Shown piece by piece: positions 47,133 to 60,234 of a stretch of DNA of 64,000 nucleotides. Numbering within the stretch: the stretch's first letter is position 1; the number at the start of each line of letters is the position of its first letter. Source of the stretch: Buxus sempervirens (Eukaryota > Streptophyta > Magnoliopsida > Buxales > Buxaceae); assembly GCA_947561395.2 (NCBI GenBank), contig OX387185.1, positions 44,898,602-44,962,601 on the forward strand, written 5' to 3'. The translations under genes and the position numbers were made by a program. A model generated the notes under the pieces. That model saw only the letters and a list, made by a program, of their open reading frames with translations, did no database searches and was not told where the DNA came from.

Positions 47133-48770
47133 AAGCGAACAAGGAAGAGCCGAAGCGAGGCAATGAACAAGGAGAGAATAAAAATGCGTGTTCTTGAATT
47201 ATCTCCGGCTAATACGGTGATCTGATATTTGAATTTTGAAGAGGAGATAGAGTGGGAGATAAAACCAAAGAGAAGAGCCGAGAAATCTGGAGAATGGGAA
47301 AAGTAGCCGACAACAACAACTTGTAGAAATTGTCTCTCTCTCTCGCGATACCTACAATGAAACAACCAACACAAACGCTAACAAGAAAGAAAAGAAATCA
47401 TCGAACCCTGGCATCTGAGTCTCAATTTGGGACTACAAGTCTACAAGACAGAGACAGAGAGTCGTTATTTTTCCCTCCAACAACGGCATTTGCAGTGGTT
47501 TCTGTTTTCGAGTCAAACAGATCAAAACCTTTCCTTCTTCGTTTGGCGAACGGCAGCCACTGACCTGCTGGCCGCAGTGCTAGTTCTCATTCGGGGGATC
47601 ACGTGAGATACACATGCGTATTGGTTTTTTTTTTTTTTTTTCCGTTAAATATTTAAAAATCTTCCTCTCTCATTCGTTCACTTGCTCGCCCATTTTTATT
47701 TAGACTTTGAGGAAACACATATCATTTAATTTATTTATACTAATAATATATAAAGGGAATTGTAAAAATTCTGACCTCATAATTTATGCTCGAAACACCC
47801 CTACTTATCTCCCTATTTACGTATTATTCCTGATTTTGATGAATACTCAACAACTAAGTTTTATTCCTTATCTAAAATCAATTGCTTAATATGAGATTTA
47901 TTTTTAAATTCAAATTCAAAATGCATCGTAAGTTGCTTAATATAAGGTTTATCTTTAAATTCAAATTCAAGTAGCATTCTAAATACACTCCTACTTGCAT
48001 GCAATGCCAAATATTTTGAAAAAGGGATTAAAATACTTGATAATAGAGCTAACTTCCCAGTAGTTGAAGCTACATCGTACAAAAGCAAGGCCAAGAGGAA
48101 TTTTTGCTTTGAACTGTAAGATATCTCTACCGGATTGGCCGATTTGGGCTCCTTTTGAACCATATCGATGTCATTGCTAAATGCTAATAAACCTCATGAG
48201 GCCATTTTGCCTTCTAAGTGGTTCCTTTTTCCTCATTAACTTTTTCAAAGACTCCTGTCCCATGTATTATGAGGCATCACAATAGAAGAAAATAAGCAAA
48301 TTTTTTTGCTTGGGATAATTTAGATTTGACATCCAGCTTGGCATCTAAAGTCCAATCATGCGAACAGCCGAGTATTTCACATATCAGGAAGACCAAAAGT
48401 AGCCAGAAGGAGACTATCAACGGGTGTTCTTAATGCTGCAAGACTATACTGGAAATTTGCACCACCCAGCAATCCAACTAGTGGTAATCCTACTTAGCCG
48501 CTTCATTTATATCAAGTAGGTTCTAATTGATCCACAACATCTCACACAGATAATTAAGACAACCACCACACTGAATGGCCGGAAACATGGTCCAACAACC
48601 ACCCGCAAAGTGGGGCAAGCAAGAATGCACAATTCTCTGTCAAGAAACCCAATGACCAATTACACACCTATCAAGAGTAAATGCTGTCACCAATTCTGTT
48701 TCTTGAAAGTGAGAGCAAACGACAAATAAAGGATGGCAGGCAGCTGAGCCACCCACACCATAAAAGCTAA
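47133..48770. other. Promoter side of BCCP and intergenic
   Basis: CT-rich leader region near 47330. A diverged direct repeat (AATATGAGATTTATTTTTAAATTC / AATATAAGGTTTATCTTTAAATTC type) lies at 47888-47967. No other gene recognised. Confidence 0.45.
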
Positions 48771-50496
48771 GGCCTTGTTTGGCTTTCATTCAAGATTAGG
48801 AACTCATTTCGAGAATGAGTTTTAATTGCGTTTGAATCGCACGTAGCAAATGAATTTTCATCTAGAAAATTGTTTGGTTAACAAGTAATAAAATGAGTTC
48901 CATGAAATTTGTTTTTCCTTTTTTTTTTTCTTTTTCCATGAATAATTATAAGAAATTGGTTGATCCTTGAAAGATAAAACTTGAAACACCTAAGAAATGA
49001 AAAATAAAAAATAAATAAAAGACACGTTTGCTGATTATGTCTATTAATTTAAAACACATAATGATAGCAACTATCAATAAAGTCACAAATGATAGCAACT
49101 GTTTCATGCTGCAAATCTACCAAGTTTCTCTGAATAATCTTCTTTATGATATAAAATGTCTTGTGCGTTTCTAGCCTTCTAGCAACACACGATCATGAGT
49201 TTTTCAGACTATGTAGATTATATTCTTAAAGGCATCAGCGTCTCATTCCATTCCCATAAATTGTTGAATAAAAAAATTGGAAAATTAGATAGGTCTTCCC
49301 CCTGTTCAAACCTTATCATGTAAGGGGGAAAGAAAGAGAATGTGGGGCTAAGCATTATTTAAGAGTTTGAATGGGATTAGCGGAGGTCTCATCAGGAGAC
49401 CAACTCCATGCTGCTGTGACAACCGTTGCTGAGATGATCCAACTCCATTAACATTCAGGGCTATACAAGGGGATTGATTAGCAAGAGGATTATTGTTCTC
49501 TGTTATCCGATTTGCAGTAATTCCATTGTTTTGACTTGGCTGTGGAAACCCAAGCCCTAGTCCAGTATTGTTATTGGAACACATTTGCGCACCAAAAATT
49601 CCAGCATTATTTGTTTGTCCTATTGACTGGATATCTTCTCTCACAACCCCTGCTCTCACCAAGAATCCCTCTAGGGTCATCTCTCCCAAGGTCCGTTGCC
49701 TCTGCTGCAAATTCGGTCTCCCGCTGCTACTACCATCCTTACAACCACTAGTTTCTTTAAATAAGTCCTTCCAAACTTCTTCAACAGTCTTCTGACTAAG
49801 CGTACGAGGCAACCTCTGCAGATTCATGCCAGGTACACCTCCCCCTGCCCTAACAGAAGAAGAAGCCATGCCTTGAGTCTCTTCAGCAATCCAAATGTTC
49901 TTGAGAAATTCATCCATGTTCATAGAACCAAAATTCTTTCCACCGCTGCCCATGGTGTTCTGGAACTCATCAAAGGTCAATGAGTAGATGGAAGGCTGTC
50001 AGATCAACTGCAAATTTTCCGGGGCCCTTCCACCAACACTGCCTTCCGGAAGTGGAGTGTCTCCGAATTTGTTGAAGAAAAGACTTCCAGCTTCAAAAAG
50101 ATCAAAAAACAAAAAGACAAAACCCAAAAGTAACACTTTCTTTCAAAATGGCATTTCCCAGAGCTTTCACAGTTTACAGATGGGGAAGAACACCATTCGT
50201 TGAAGAAAAGAGGGCCAGCTGAAGAAAAGAAGAGAAAAGGACCTATTCCATGCCATTGTCTAAAACTTCCTATTATTTACAAGTTTACCACCGCAAAAAT
50301 GCAAAACTCATTCTTAAATTTTGAAAACAAGTTGGGAGCGGTTTTTCTCTGCTACAGTTTTTCTCATTCTCATTCTATTAGAATGAGTTCTAGCATAGTT
50401 TACCAAACACCCATTTAACCCCTGAAATGCATTCTAAGCCTTACAACTCATTCCAAGCCTTGGAATGAGTTCCCAAAATGAAAGCCAAACGAGGCC
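48771..50496. mobile_element. PIF/Harbinger-type element carrying a bZIP gene fragment
   Basis: Starts GGCCTTGTTTGGCTTTCATT and ends AATGAAAGCCAAACGAGGCC, inverted repeats of the PIF/Harbinger style. The 3-bp duplication TAA (48768-48770, 50497-50499) fits. The arms continue with inverted AACTCATT/AATGAGTT words. At 1726 bp it has no transposase; most of the interior is the ABF-like fragment below. This is a gene-carrying (Pack-type) non-autonomous element. Confidence 0.85.
49348..50077 (-). pseudogene. Captured N-terminal exon of an ABF/AREB (ABI5-type) bZIP gene, broken
   Basis: The minus strand reads FNKFGDTPLPEGSVGGRAPE, NLQLI, a TGA stop, then QPSIYSLTFDEFQNTMG, GGKNFGSMNMDEFLKNIW, LSQKTVEEVWKDLF and LGEMTLEGFLVRAGVVRED. 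These are the conserved C1-C3 blocks of group A bZIP factors, which mediate abscisic-acid responses by binding ABRE sites in the nucleus. The stop stands where family members have the Arg of the RQPS kinase site. The fragment ends LIPFKLLNNA and a stop, with no basic region or leucine zipper. The part after the stop is open for 210 codons from an internal ATG at 49980, so a short peptide is possible but not a DNA-binding factor. Confidence 0.88.
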
Positions 50497-50817
50497 TAAC
50501 ATAGAGAAACCAACTTGAAACAGGAATCTTTGCTCTAAACCGGTCAACGGATACAACATAACCATTAGTTGATGCTACCTTAAGAATGGTAAGTGAGAAC
50601 TTGCCCAACCATGTCACTGAAAGTTAATAATTATTTTACTGAACGGGAAATGTTACAGATGCAAATACCCAAAATTCCCAAACAAAAAAAAAAAAAAAAA
50701 GAATAACAGCCCTGACGGCTCCCGAGGAATGTGCAAAGCAATTTGAAGCTTCATTTATGAGACCTGTGGAAGGTATTGAAGAGGTAAAATAAGACAGCAA
50801 AGGAAGAGATAAATACC

Positions 50818-53800
50818 CTAGTAACGTAGCCAGTAGGTCCTACGCCTGAACCAGTTGTAGTCAGGTAAACCCAGGATGGGTCCCATGGCTGCTATTGCAA
50901 TGTCCTGCAAAAATATGAACTTTCTATTAAAAACCAGTGGGTTGACACAAAAGTCCCAAGTCCTCGTCTTCCTATTAGAATGTAATATGATTCAACTTAG
51001 TGTAAGCATGAGATTTCTTACCCTGTCAAATATGAATCTGTTTGCAACACGTTTGACGGTGCTAGCATCCACAGCGTCAATCCTTGCAAACAACTCAGCA
51101 AATGGGATTCTCCGGCCATAGGTAAGTAGCTGAAATCACAAAAAGAGAAACAATTGCAATAATAAACAACATCAGCACTCCAAGTCAATCATTGAAGTCA
51201 ATGTCATAACAAGTCGCATCATGGAACTGGGTTGCTCCTTCCAAACCATAGACCACGATGCAGATTTCTTCATGAATATGATTGGGCTACATTGCAAACA
51301 AGATTAAAACCTACCGAACCTGAACACAACCCGAAAATGATGACCATGAAAGGGTTAACGGTGGGAATAGCAACCATTATACAAGACTGCAACATCTATT
51401 GGCATCTCATTTGTTCTAGTATATGATCCTTGGATAATTTACTTCAGAAATAATTATATTATAGCATTATGAATATCAAAACAATTCTGAAATAACCTAG
51501 GAAAAAAAAATCATTACCAAACTGTTGGTTATAACCACAACATGACATAAATTTCCTACTACTACTATAAAGAGCCAATGCTTTTCTATGAGCCACCAAT
51601 CCAGAAGTTGTGCTTCATCTGGATATTCCAAAAAGACTAACATAACTACTGCAAACATAAAAGGGCAAAACGGAAAAAATAAATTAAAAAATATTTCAGG
51701 CATTGCTGGGCATCAAGTGCAGACATAATGAACCATAGGCTCGATAAGCCGAAAGGAGGTGCCAGCTTGCGCCATGCTGCCTCATTCTCCTAATCAAAGT
51801 TTTTGGGTATCAAAAGGAGATTACCTGACGTCCAATATCTTCAGCTACAGGACTCGTCCCATCAATGTGAAGTAACAGAGAAGATTTCAACTGCAAGTAG
51901 CATATTATCAGTGGAAAAAACTATATGATTAATAGGATGCTGAAACAAATGAAATAGAACAAAAACAAAAGATCTCTTGTTAATCATGGGAATAAAAAGC
52001 TCCTATTCCCTCATTATCAAAGCACATCGCTTAACAATCCGGGAAAAAAAGGAACTTGTATCTCAATCCATCCAGGAAAAGTTCAAATTCCAAACATGAA
52101 GGATTTGGAAATAAAAAATAACAATGAGACATAAGAACTAAATGACCAAATTTGCTCAACCTGAATAGAAACAGAGAAGCCCAGAGGAGACAATCCATCC
52201 TTCTGACCTATGATAATAATATTTGAAAGTAAATTGGACTAATATCTAGTTTTTTTTAGGGGGTTTTAAAAGATTTAGATACAATTTCTTTATCTTGGTT
52301 TTGTTATCTTTATGTAATTCGTGTCTTACGACTTACCTCTGTTTCTCTCTCTTAATAAAAAAACACTTAATATAAAAAAAACAATCTTATAGAAAATTTG
52401 TTGAAATGCAAGACTTGCAATTTGAATCCTGAATCAAATTGACTCTTTCAATTTGAAATCAAGTACTAACAACAAAGGTCACAGGGATTACATTTTTAAT
52501 GTAAGTCTAAACTGAAGATGTCCTCCGTCAAGAGGAAGACTTCTAATATGATGTTGACAAGAAACCTCACCTTCTGAGAAAACAGGAAAGATGATAAAGT
52601 TTCCTATGCTCTTTTTAGAATGAGATACTTATTTCTTTACTCTCTTGACATCATGATATCAGAAAAATCGCGTTGTTTTCTTCATGATATAGTAGCAAGA
52701 ACAAGCACAAAAATCAGTGCATCATAGAGTCATAGCCAAAAACTGACGCATGCTTTATATAAAATTTAAAATCTAAGTGTTCTATAAGTGAGCAAATCAA
52801 CATGTCCAAGCTGTTTGGTTTTAATTCTCACATCATAAAATAAACATATAGTAAATTTGACTCAGTCATCCAAAGGAAATTGGAGGACAATCATCAAGTA
52901 ACAAGCAAACTACCTGATTACGAGCACGAGTAACATCAGCTTCTGAGACCCTGTAAGATAACTTGCTTATCTCATACATAATTGCATAGGCTAAATCATC
53001 CAAGCAGTCCGGCTGACAGAAAAGGATACAACTGGAATTATCAGTGCATAAGTCCTAGAAAATAATAATACTATACAAAACAGCTTAAGCATTATATGGA
53101 TATGACTAAAATTGAGACGCAAAGGCTAAAGGCATTCCACTAAAATGACAAGGGTATATATCTGAAAACACATACTAAAGAAAACTGCATGCAGATGAAC
53201 AGAAGTTGGCTCCAATACAGTATTTAAATAGTCTCACAAAGGTGAACCATGTATCAGAATGGCATGGAAAGAAAAGGTATGATGCAAATTCTAACAACTC
53301 TATGCACTCCATTTCTGGAAGCTTAAGACAACTACACCTTTGTTTTACAACATATATTGAGTATCAGGTTTTACAACATATTTTGGGTATCGAGCTATAT
53401 CATCAAGCATTAAATTAGAATAAGCAGGCACAGAAGGACAACAGAATTAACATCATTTAGGTGTTCAATAACCATGAAGCCTATTAGAATCAATTGAACT
53501 CTCTGAAACTGCTTGATTAAGAAATGAAAAGGTGCAGATTAAGTACATCCAGGAACCCAAAATCATTTCTTCTACAAGAAAATCCATAATTGTAAAAAAT
53601 GGCAAAGCATACCCATTTTGAGTCCATGTGATAATTAATTAAGATGAATAACATCCATAAACCTAAAAGTCAATTAATATACCAAAAATAAAGGTGTAAT
53701 CATTTTTTAGTCCATGTGAGAATTAATTAAGATGAATACCATCCATAAACCTAAATTCAGTTAACATACCAAGATAAAGGTGCACTCAACCAATATCGGT

Positions 53801-56800
53801 AAGGAGATTAGTTTTAGATTTGTGACATGTTCCCAAATCCATGAGCATCTATAGATCTGTAACCAAGCCATTGGTAGGAAGATCAGGTACCCATCTCATT
53901 TTCAGATGTTTTGAAGCTGTATATGGAATGAATTTTAACCTGAGAAAGGCAAAATGAACTTGATGAAACTATAGGCTGGACAGTTGGTTGATAAAATACC
54001 TCATATTTGGGATTGATTTTGGAGCACAAACTACCCACTGATTAGGAGATTCAACACACATGACTGTGAGATACAATAAAGGTTATCAATATGTAAGGCA
54101 GGATACATGAATACGAATAATGGATTACCTATCCAAAATAAACTTCCTAACCTCCCAGTATAGTATTTTTTTTTTTTTTAAAACCCTCTTCCCTATACCA
54201 GAATCTGTAGCAAAAAGAACAAATTGAAACAATTTCCTTTTGGAGGGAGAAGGAAGATGATTTCAAGGAGTATCTTGTAAAGAGGAATTGGGAGTATATT
54301 ACCAAAGTCACGAGGAGGTGGCATTCAACCAAATTATGAATCACGTATTCTTAGGAAAACAGTTATAGAGGTTTATGGCTGAACCAGATAGCTTATGGAC
54401 AGAAACTCGAACTAGGTATGGTGTGGCAATTCTAGTATGGTATTCCAATCAAGTTACGGATCCTCTGGTTGTAATATTTTGGAGAAATATTATCATTGTA
54501 ATAATCTTTTGACAAGGACACCAGTATTCAAACTAAGAGACGGCAATTAAATGAAATTTTGGGATGATATATGGTGTGGTGATGCAGATTAGCTGAAAAT
54601 ATGATTTTTTATCAAACGAGGTGAAGAGACAAGATTCGTGTCACCGACCCCACTTTTGTGGGAACTGACTTATGATGATAGTATGGTGTGGTGACTCTAT
54701 CTAACAAAATATAAGTATGCACTAGCAAAGGACTACATGGAGAGAGATCAGGATTGCATATGCTGGAAAATCAATTTAGTAGAGATCCCCTTGACAGAGA
54801 AAAGAAATAGAGTGAAACATTGTGGCAGCTGGCTGCTATACTCATAACTGATGTCCTGTCCAGATTCAGATTCGAGATGGTAGCATTAAATCAATGACTT
54901 AGCTTTTCCTGTTAGCTACTAAGAGTGCCGTTTGGATCAAAAATACTTACCAGTTATTCCTCACTAATCTCTTTGTTCGGCTACCCACCTGCCTTAGCTA
55001 AGATTCTAAAATAAACCACCTAATTACTCCCAACTGGTCTTTCTTTGTTCACACAATCAGACTCTCATCCTCTTCTCCCATTCTGATAAAATCATTGCTA
55101 TTCTTCAGAAATAATAGGTCCCTCTTTTCAGATGGTGTTTCCGACAACAATTATTATTTTGAGAGCCTTTTTTTTTGGGGGAGAATCGATCTATTAATAA
55201 TTATAAACCACAAATACTGTTAGTATACCAGAAGTGTGCAACCATGATGAACAGCATATAATGAAGAGAACCCAACGCCCTCTCAATCCTATCTAAACAG
55301 TTCCTCCCATGGCAAACCTGTGAATAAGCTTTTCGTTTTATTTTTTCTTTTCATTGTTCTATGGTTCTTGGGTTTCTCAAGAGTCCGCGTACATTTTAAT
55401 ATAAGGATGGTGAATTAGCAACCTATGTATTTGTTTGTGTATTAGGATGGTGAATTAGCAACCTATATATGAGGAGAAATTTGAGGTTTTTTCAATCTAC
55501 AAGCTGATTGTGAATTTGGAATAGGGCTGTCAACGAGCTGCAAGCCAAGCTTGAGCTTTAACCAAGCCTGAGCCTAAAAAATAGCTTGTTAACCTAATGA
55601 GCCTGATTGAGTGGGCTCGGCTCGTTAAGTATATAATATATATCTATATCATATATTATATATTACTACATCAAACATATGTGTTGACATATTATTAGCA
55701 AATTTAACTCATAATTAAACATTATTCCATAGTTAAGAATTAATCAACCAGTAAATGGTAACACAAACATGAAATAACATTAAGTGATGAAAAGATCCTA
55801 GATGTTATGTAAATTGGCAAAACTTATGTTTCACCTTACCTTAGCAATAGCATAGACACCAAAAAGACCTGTGTCTTTATAATTGGTGTTAAAGGCCATC
55901 ATGCTCTCCGCTATTTCATTAATGCCAACCCTCTGCGCAAGCTCTGAGCTGTTTACATATCATAATAACAAATCATTATGTACTTCAAACATCAGTCAGC
56001 AGGGTAAAAGTTCAAATTACAACAACAAACAAAAATAATAATAATAATAAAAATAATTCCCAACTAACTAGAGGTGACAATGGCCATCCTTTGTAATAAT
56101 CCAATATAACAACTTATATATCCAGTCAGATTATGTGTATACTAAAGAATTTCTGACTGATTACACCCATCTTCTTCTAAGTCTTGCTTTTGTACTTTTT
56201 CACCCTTCAATATGCACCACCTTACACTAACCACTCTTACACAAGAACCTACCTAAGTCTCTATCTAACAAGAGCCTACCTAAGTCTCCATTCAACAATA
56301 ACACATCTCAACATATTTTCCTTAACCTTATCTCCTATTTGGGCTACTACTAGAGACATATGCATGATCATTACTTCACTTACCTTTCCTAGTCTTACCA
56401 CACATCCATCACATTATTCTCATCTATAATCATATATTAAATGATAAAAGACTCACCCCATGTGCTTTCCACCTCCAGCACTCTTATTCCATGAACCCAG
56501 CATCGATTGCATGACCATCAAAGCAATGGAATCTGGGTCTGTCCAAGATGCTCCGCTAAATGCAACCGCAAATTGTGCAAGTGGAATATCATCATCAATT
56601 ATCCTAACCTGAGATTCACAAATACATGAACAACAACAAATTATGACAAAGGAAGCACATCCCTTACAGACAAAGTCGGATAGATATGCCAGTCAAATTA
56701 TTTATTCTTACCTCAGAACCAGTAAAAACTGCTGGTTCTTTAGCAGCCAGCTGAGAAGCTGTGGTCGGATCTGTTGACAACTTCGTAAACAGTTTCTTTA

Positions 56801-58787
56801 CTTGCTCAACAATGTCCTCATGCTTAACAGCACCAGCGGCTGATATCACCTGAAAAAAGGTCACACAATGCAGCATATGAGAAAAGGTATGCACTAATTA
56901 AATTAAAGTAGGTTCATTATATACAATGAACAAAAATTTTATCCCCTATCCTACAAGGTTATATCAAGGTTTAACATCTGGGTGAGTCATGGGCCTCTGT
57001 TATGAGAAAAGATGTGATTAACCCAGACCATCCAGCTGCAGACCATCTGTTTAGAAAACAGATAAAATGCTATCCTCATAAAAAGCTATTGTTCAATCCA
57101 TTTCGGCCCCAATCCATGCCCAAGTATAAGACCTTTGACACGTGCAACATTAAAAATCCTTCCCCCCCCCCCCCCCCCCCCCCCCCCGACAAAAACCCAA
57201 AACAGACTAAGAAAAGAGAAAAAAATTGGCAATGTTAGCACATGGCAATTTTTCTTTGCCACATACCAGGCATCTATGGAGAAAGAACGGGCATGTAGAG
57301 ACAGGTAATTTGGAAGAACAAATGAAAAGTGTGAGTATGAGTCTTTGTAAGTCAAATGCCATTGTAAATATTGCAACACGCCAGCATTTGTATTATGGTC
57401 CATCTGACAAGTCTATATGCATACTATAGAAAAAGAAAAAAAAGAAGAAAAAAAGCCTCATTCACTCTTATTGAGTACCATTCTGGGAGCTGTGTAGTGG
57501 GTCGAAATGTAGTTCTGAAGATGAGCTTTAGTAATTGTCTTAATATTCTGTGCAGGTCCCAAAATGGTTCTACCCAAAGGGGTGTACTGAAACGCAGTTG
57601 CATGCAAGTGATCAAAAATAACCTCCTCTGCTTGTCCCTCAACCTGCAAGACAGAATATGCATTAAATAATACAAAAAAAAATCTTTAGTAACAATTTTC
57701 AATCAAAGTTGATAAATAAAATTTCGTAACTTACCACAAAATAACCAAAAATTATAACTTAAAAAGAAAGAGAGAGAGTATTTTCGGGTCGGCTTGTGGC
57801 TGGGTTGTGAATGAAGAATTCTATACTTGTATTGCGATTAAATTCTATTCACATGCGAATATTCAGGAAGCTAACAGGTAATTGCTTTCATAAGCTGATC
57901 ACATCTTAAAACTGTTACGTTTCTAGCAAGTTTTTCCATCATGTAAACAGATATTACGCTTACAAATATTTAGTGAAATCTAGGTTCAAGGCCTCAATTT
58001 CACCATTTTTATTAGAAGAACACAGAATTCACTTTATAAAGGCTCGTGTCTCGTTTTTTGTGGAAATCACAAGGGTACATTTAACATCCCATTGCTGAAT
58101 TAGCATAACTCAAAAGTCTCATACCTCTTCCATCTCCCGTAGAATGACATCCCGCTCTCGGTTGATCCGATCCTCGCTAAAGCACGAGTTTTGTAATATA
58201 TCAGCAAGGATGTCAAGTGCCTTCGGGACGTCCTTGTCCATAACCTTAGCATAATATGTTGTCTGTTCCCTTGAAGTATATGCATTCAAGTGGCCTCCCA
58301 TGTTCTCGATTTCCTCCTCCAAAACCCTAACTGACCTCTTCTCTGTGCCCTTGAATATCATATGCTCAAGGAAATGAGCAGTCCCATTAGTCTCGTCCGT
58401 CTCAAACCTACTTCCCGCATCGATCCAGACACCAACAGTTGCAGTGCTGGATGCAAGGTTCGACTCGGTCGCGATTCGGAGGCCATTAGGGAGAGTCGTG
58501 ACGCGAGTCTCGGGAGCTGAGAGGATCTTCGTGTGATCGGTAAGGACTGGGTGAGGTGAAGCGTACCGGAGAAATCGGGGATCAGGGTTTTCAAGTCGCT
58601 TGAGCTTCGACTTCACTTCTTCCGCGAGTCGATCATAGATCATAACATTCGGAGCTGGTGGTAATGGTGAAGTCGTGACAGCGGGAGAAGTCGATGCAGA
58701 TCGAGCGGATTGAGTGATGAACCGAGGAGAAGCGGCTGGGGATTTCTGAGCTGTGCGTGCTAGTTTTAGGAGCTGCTTAATCGCCAT
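50818..58787 (-). CDS. MPPB: Mitochondrial processing peptidase beta subunit
   Basis: Nine exons (minus): 58125..58787, 57479..57643, 56712..56849, 56457..56608, 55840..55948, 52914..53012, 51825..51890, 51022..51129, 50818..50904; 528 residues, the usual plant length. Residues 1-45 are an Arg/Ser-rich mitochondrial presequence. The M16 metallopeptidase site HFLEH has zinc ligands His138 and His142, catalytic Glu141, and Glu218 exactly 76 residues after His142. Later blocks: [83 protein letters not shown] and the end [13 protein letters not shown]. With the alpha subunit it removes presequences from imported proteins; in plants it is also a core subunit of the cytochrome bc1 complex. All junctions are GT-AG and in phase. 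Confidence 0.95.
53620..53783. repeat. Diverged 90-bp tandem duplication in MPPB intron 5
   Basis: AGTCCATGTGATAATTAATT and AGTCCATGTGAGAATTAATT begin two copies that both continue through AAGATGAATA.CATCCATAA and end near ATAAAGGTG. Confidence 0.8.
54360..54900 (+). mobile_element. LINE remnant in MPPB intron 5
   Basis: Interrupted frames read [10 protein letters not shown] and [16 protein letters not shown], the pattern (GDG..V.FW.D.W.GD) found downstream of the reverse transcriptase in plant LINEs. A segment at 54625-54680 (GATTCGTGTCACCGACCCCA ... GATGATA) resembles an RTE-type 3' tail. Heavily decayed. Confidence 0.45.
55510..55680. repeat. Dispersed-repeat fragment rich in GAGCC/GGCTCG words
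   Basis: GGGCTGTCAACGAGCTGCAA ... GAGTGGGCTCGGCTCGTTAA followed by a TA-rich stretch. It looks like one end of a MITE of the kind at 19491 (which begins GGGGTGCAAC), but I found no matching end. Confidence 0.3.
57162..57187. repeat. Poly-C run in MPPB intron 2
   Basis: About 26 consecutive C; the length may be inaccurate. Confidence 0.9.
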
Positions 58788-59170
58788 AACTGGGGTTTCA
58801 AATGTTTCTAGGGTTAGGGTTTCGGCGAGTCTGCAGCGTTACGGGTTACAGAGACGAAGAACAGGAGACACTGGTGGTGGAGGCGCAAAAAGCCCAAATC
58901 TCTTGTAACACGACGATAGGTGAATGAACGGCGCAACCGTGTCGACTACGCCTAGTGCGCAGTACGCACTCTATCTCGTCGGACGTTCGGAAACGGGTTC
59001 GTTGACGAATCGCAGCTCAGGCGAATGGGCCGGCCCGCCTTACAGCTGTTGTAATGCACGTACACAACTGAACATACAAAGACATAAGTAATTGTTTAGG
59101 CTTAAAAGTTGCTAAAATATTTTCTTTGAAAAAGAAAAAAAAAAACTCAACTTACTCCTATAAAAATATA
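58788..59170. other. Leader and promoter region of MPPB
   Basis: Less AT-rich than the surroundings; a GGGCCGGCCCGCC stretch lies at 59027-59039. No TATA box is obvious, as is common for housekeeping genes. Confidence 0.4.
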
Positions 59171-59330
59171 CTAGCTCACGCGCAATACTGCATGTGCATG
59201 TAGAGCGGGAACAATTCAATCATGTACTAATGATGCCTTAACAACAAAAAGTAAAGGGTTTTTGGAAAAATCATGCATTGTTGTTAGCACGCTTCCCAAA
59301 AAGGCCTATTCTCGTTATATATAATATAGA
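59171..59330 (-). mobile_element. Short Helitron, copy 4 (inverted)
   Basis: On the minus strand it starts A|TCTATATTATATATAACGAG, includes GGGAAGCGTGC, and ends with an imperfect hairpin (ATGCAGTATTGCGC) then GTGAGCTAG|T. The start could also be four bases earlier (59334). No coding capacity. Confidence 0.6.
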
Positions 59331-59969
59331 TAGATTATAACAAAGCATTGTAATATTGTTTTAAAAAAAATTAATTTTGTGTTTCGAAATGCGCAACGAT
59401 TGCATTGACATAAACAATAACTAACCATCTAATTTGGTCTAGTTATTCATTTCCAAAGTTCTTATTCTTGAAAACTCGTGCCATGGTAGATCATTCAAGA
59501 TGATGATGATGATGATGGAGATTGCCTAAACAAATTCTAGTTTTCACTCATGCTAAAAGCTGGATAATCATGCTCTTTGGTTTAGGTGTTTAAAAAGATG
59601 GGATGTTTGGTATATGTAACAATGTGTTCATCACCTCTAGTAGGAAACTTTCCATGTTTACTTGGTTTTACAACATGATGTGTTGAAGAGATAAGTTTTT
59701 TAACCACTCCATTTTTTTTTCTATTGCTCTCTATCTCTCAAAAGTTATCTAGTGGGAGCCTGTAAAAAGCTAGCTAGTTGAGTGCAGAGGGTTGAAGAGA
59801 GTAATAGTAACTGAAACCATTTTGGACAAATCTTCATCCAAAAATCATTCTTTTAGAATGGCAATTCAGCTTATCAAATGATTTTAACATTTCCAAGCTT
59901 TGAGACAAATAACCATCTTTTGCCCCTTGTCGATTTTATGGATCTTATTATGCCAGCATATTGTCTATA
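59331..59969. other. Intergenic, no gene seen
   Basis: AT-rich, with a short (GAT)n run near 59500-59517. Confidence 0.55.
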
Positions 59970-60234
59970 TGTAAAACCCCGACCCGGATTATATCTTAAT
60001 TATTAAAATTAATTATCCAAAGCGTGATTATTAGACTAATTAAGTACTTGGATTATGAAGATGAGGTAAATGTGGATTATTCGTGAGGATTTAGAGAAAT
60101 CAATTGAACTTTATGAAGGTTATTAAGGTAAAATTTAATTAATGTTATTTCTCAACCAATTGTCTAAGATACTCTCCAATTAGCTTAAATGAATTGGAAA
60201 TCAAATTCTGAAAAGTTAAACTTATGTGTACCTG

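Noticed and set aside
49536-49795. Plus-strand open frames opposite the bZIP fragment
   Set aside because: Antisense shadows of the minus-strand ABF-like coding sequence.
57086-57403. 105-codon minus-strand frame in MPPB intron 2
   Set aside because: Contains a glycine run from the poly-C tract; lies in an intron with good flanking splice sites.
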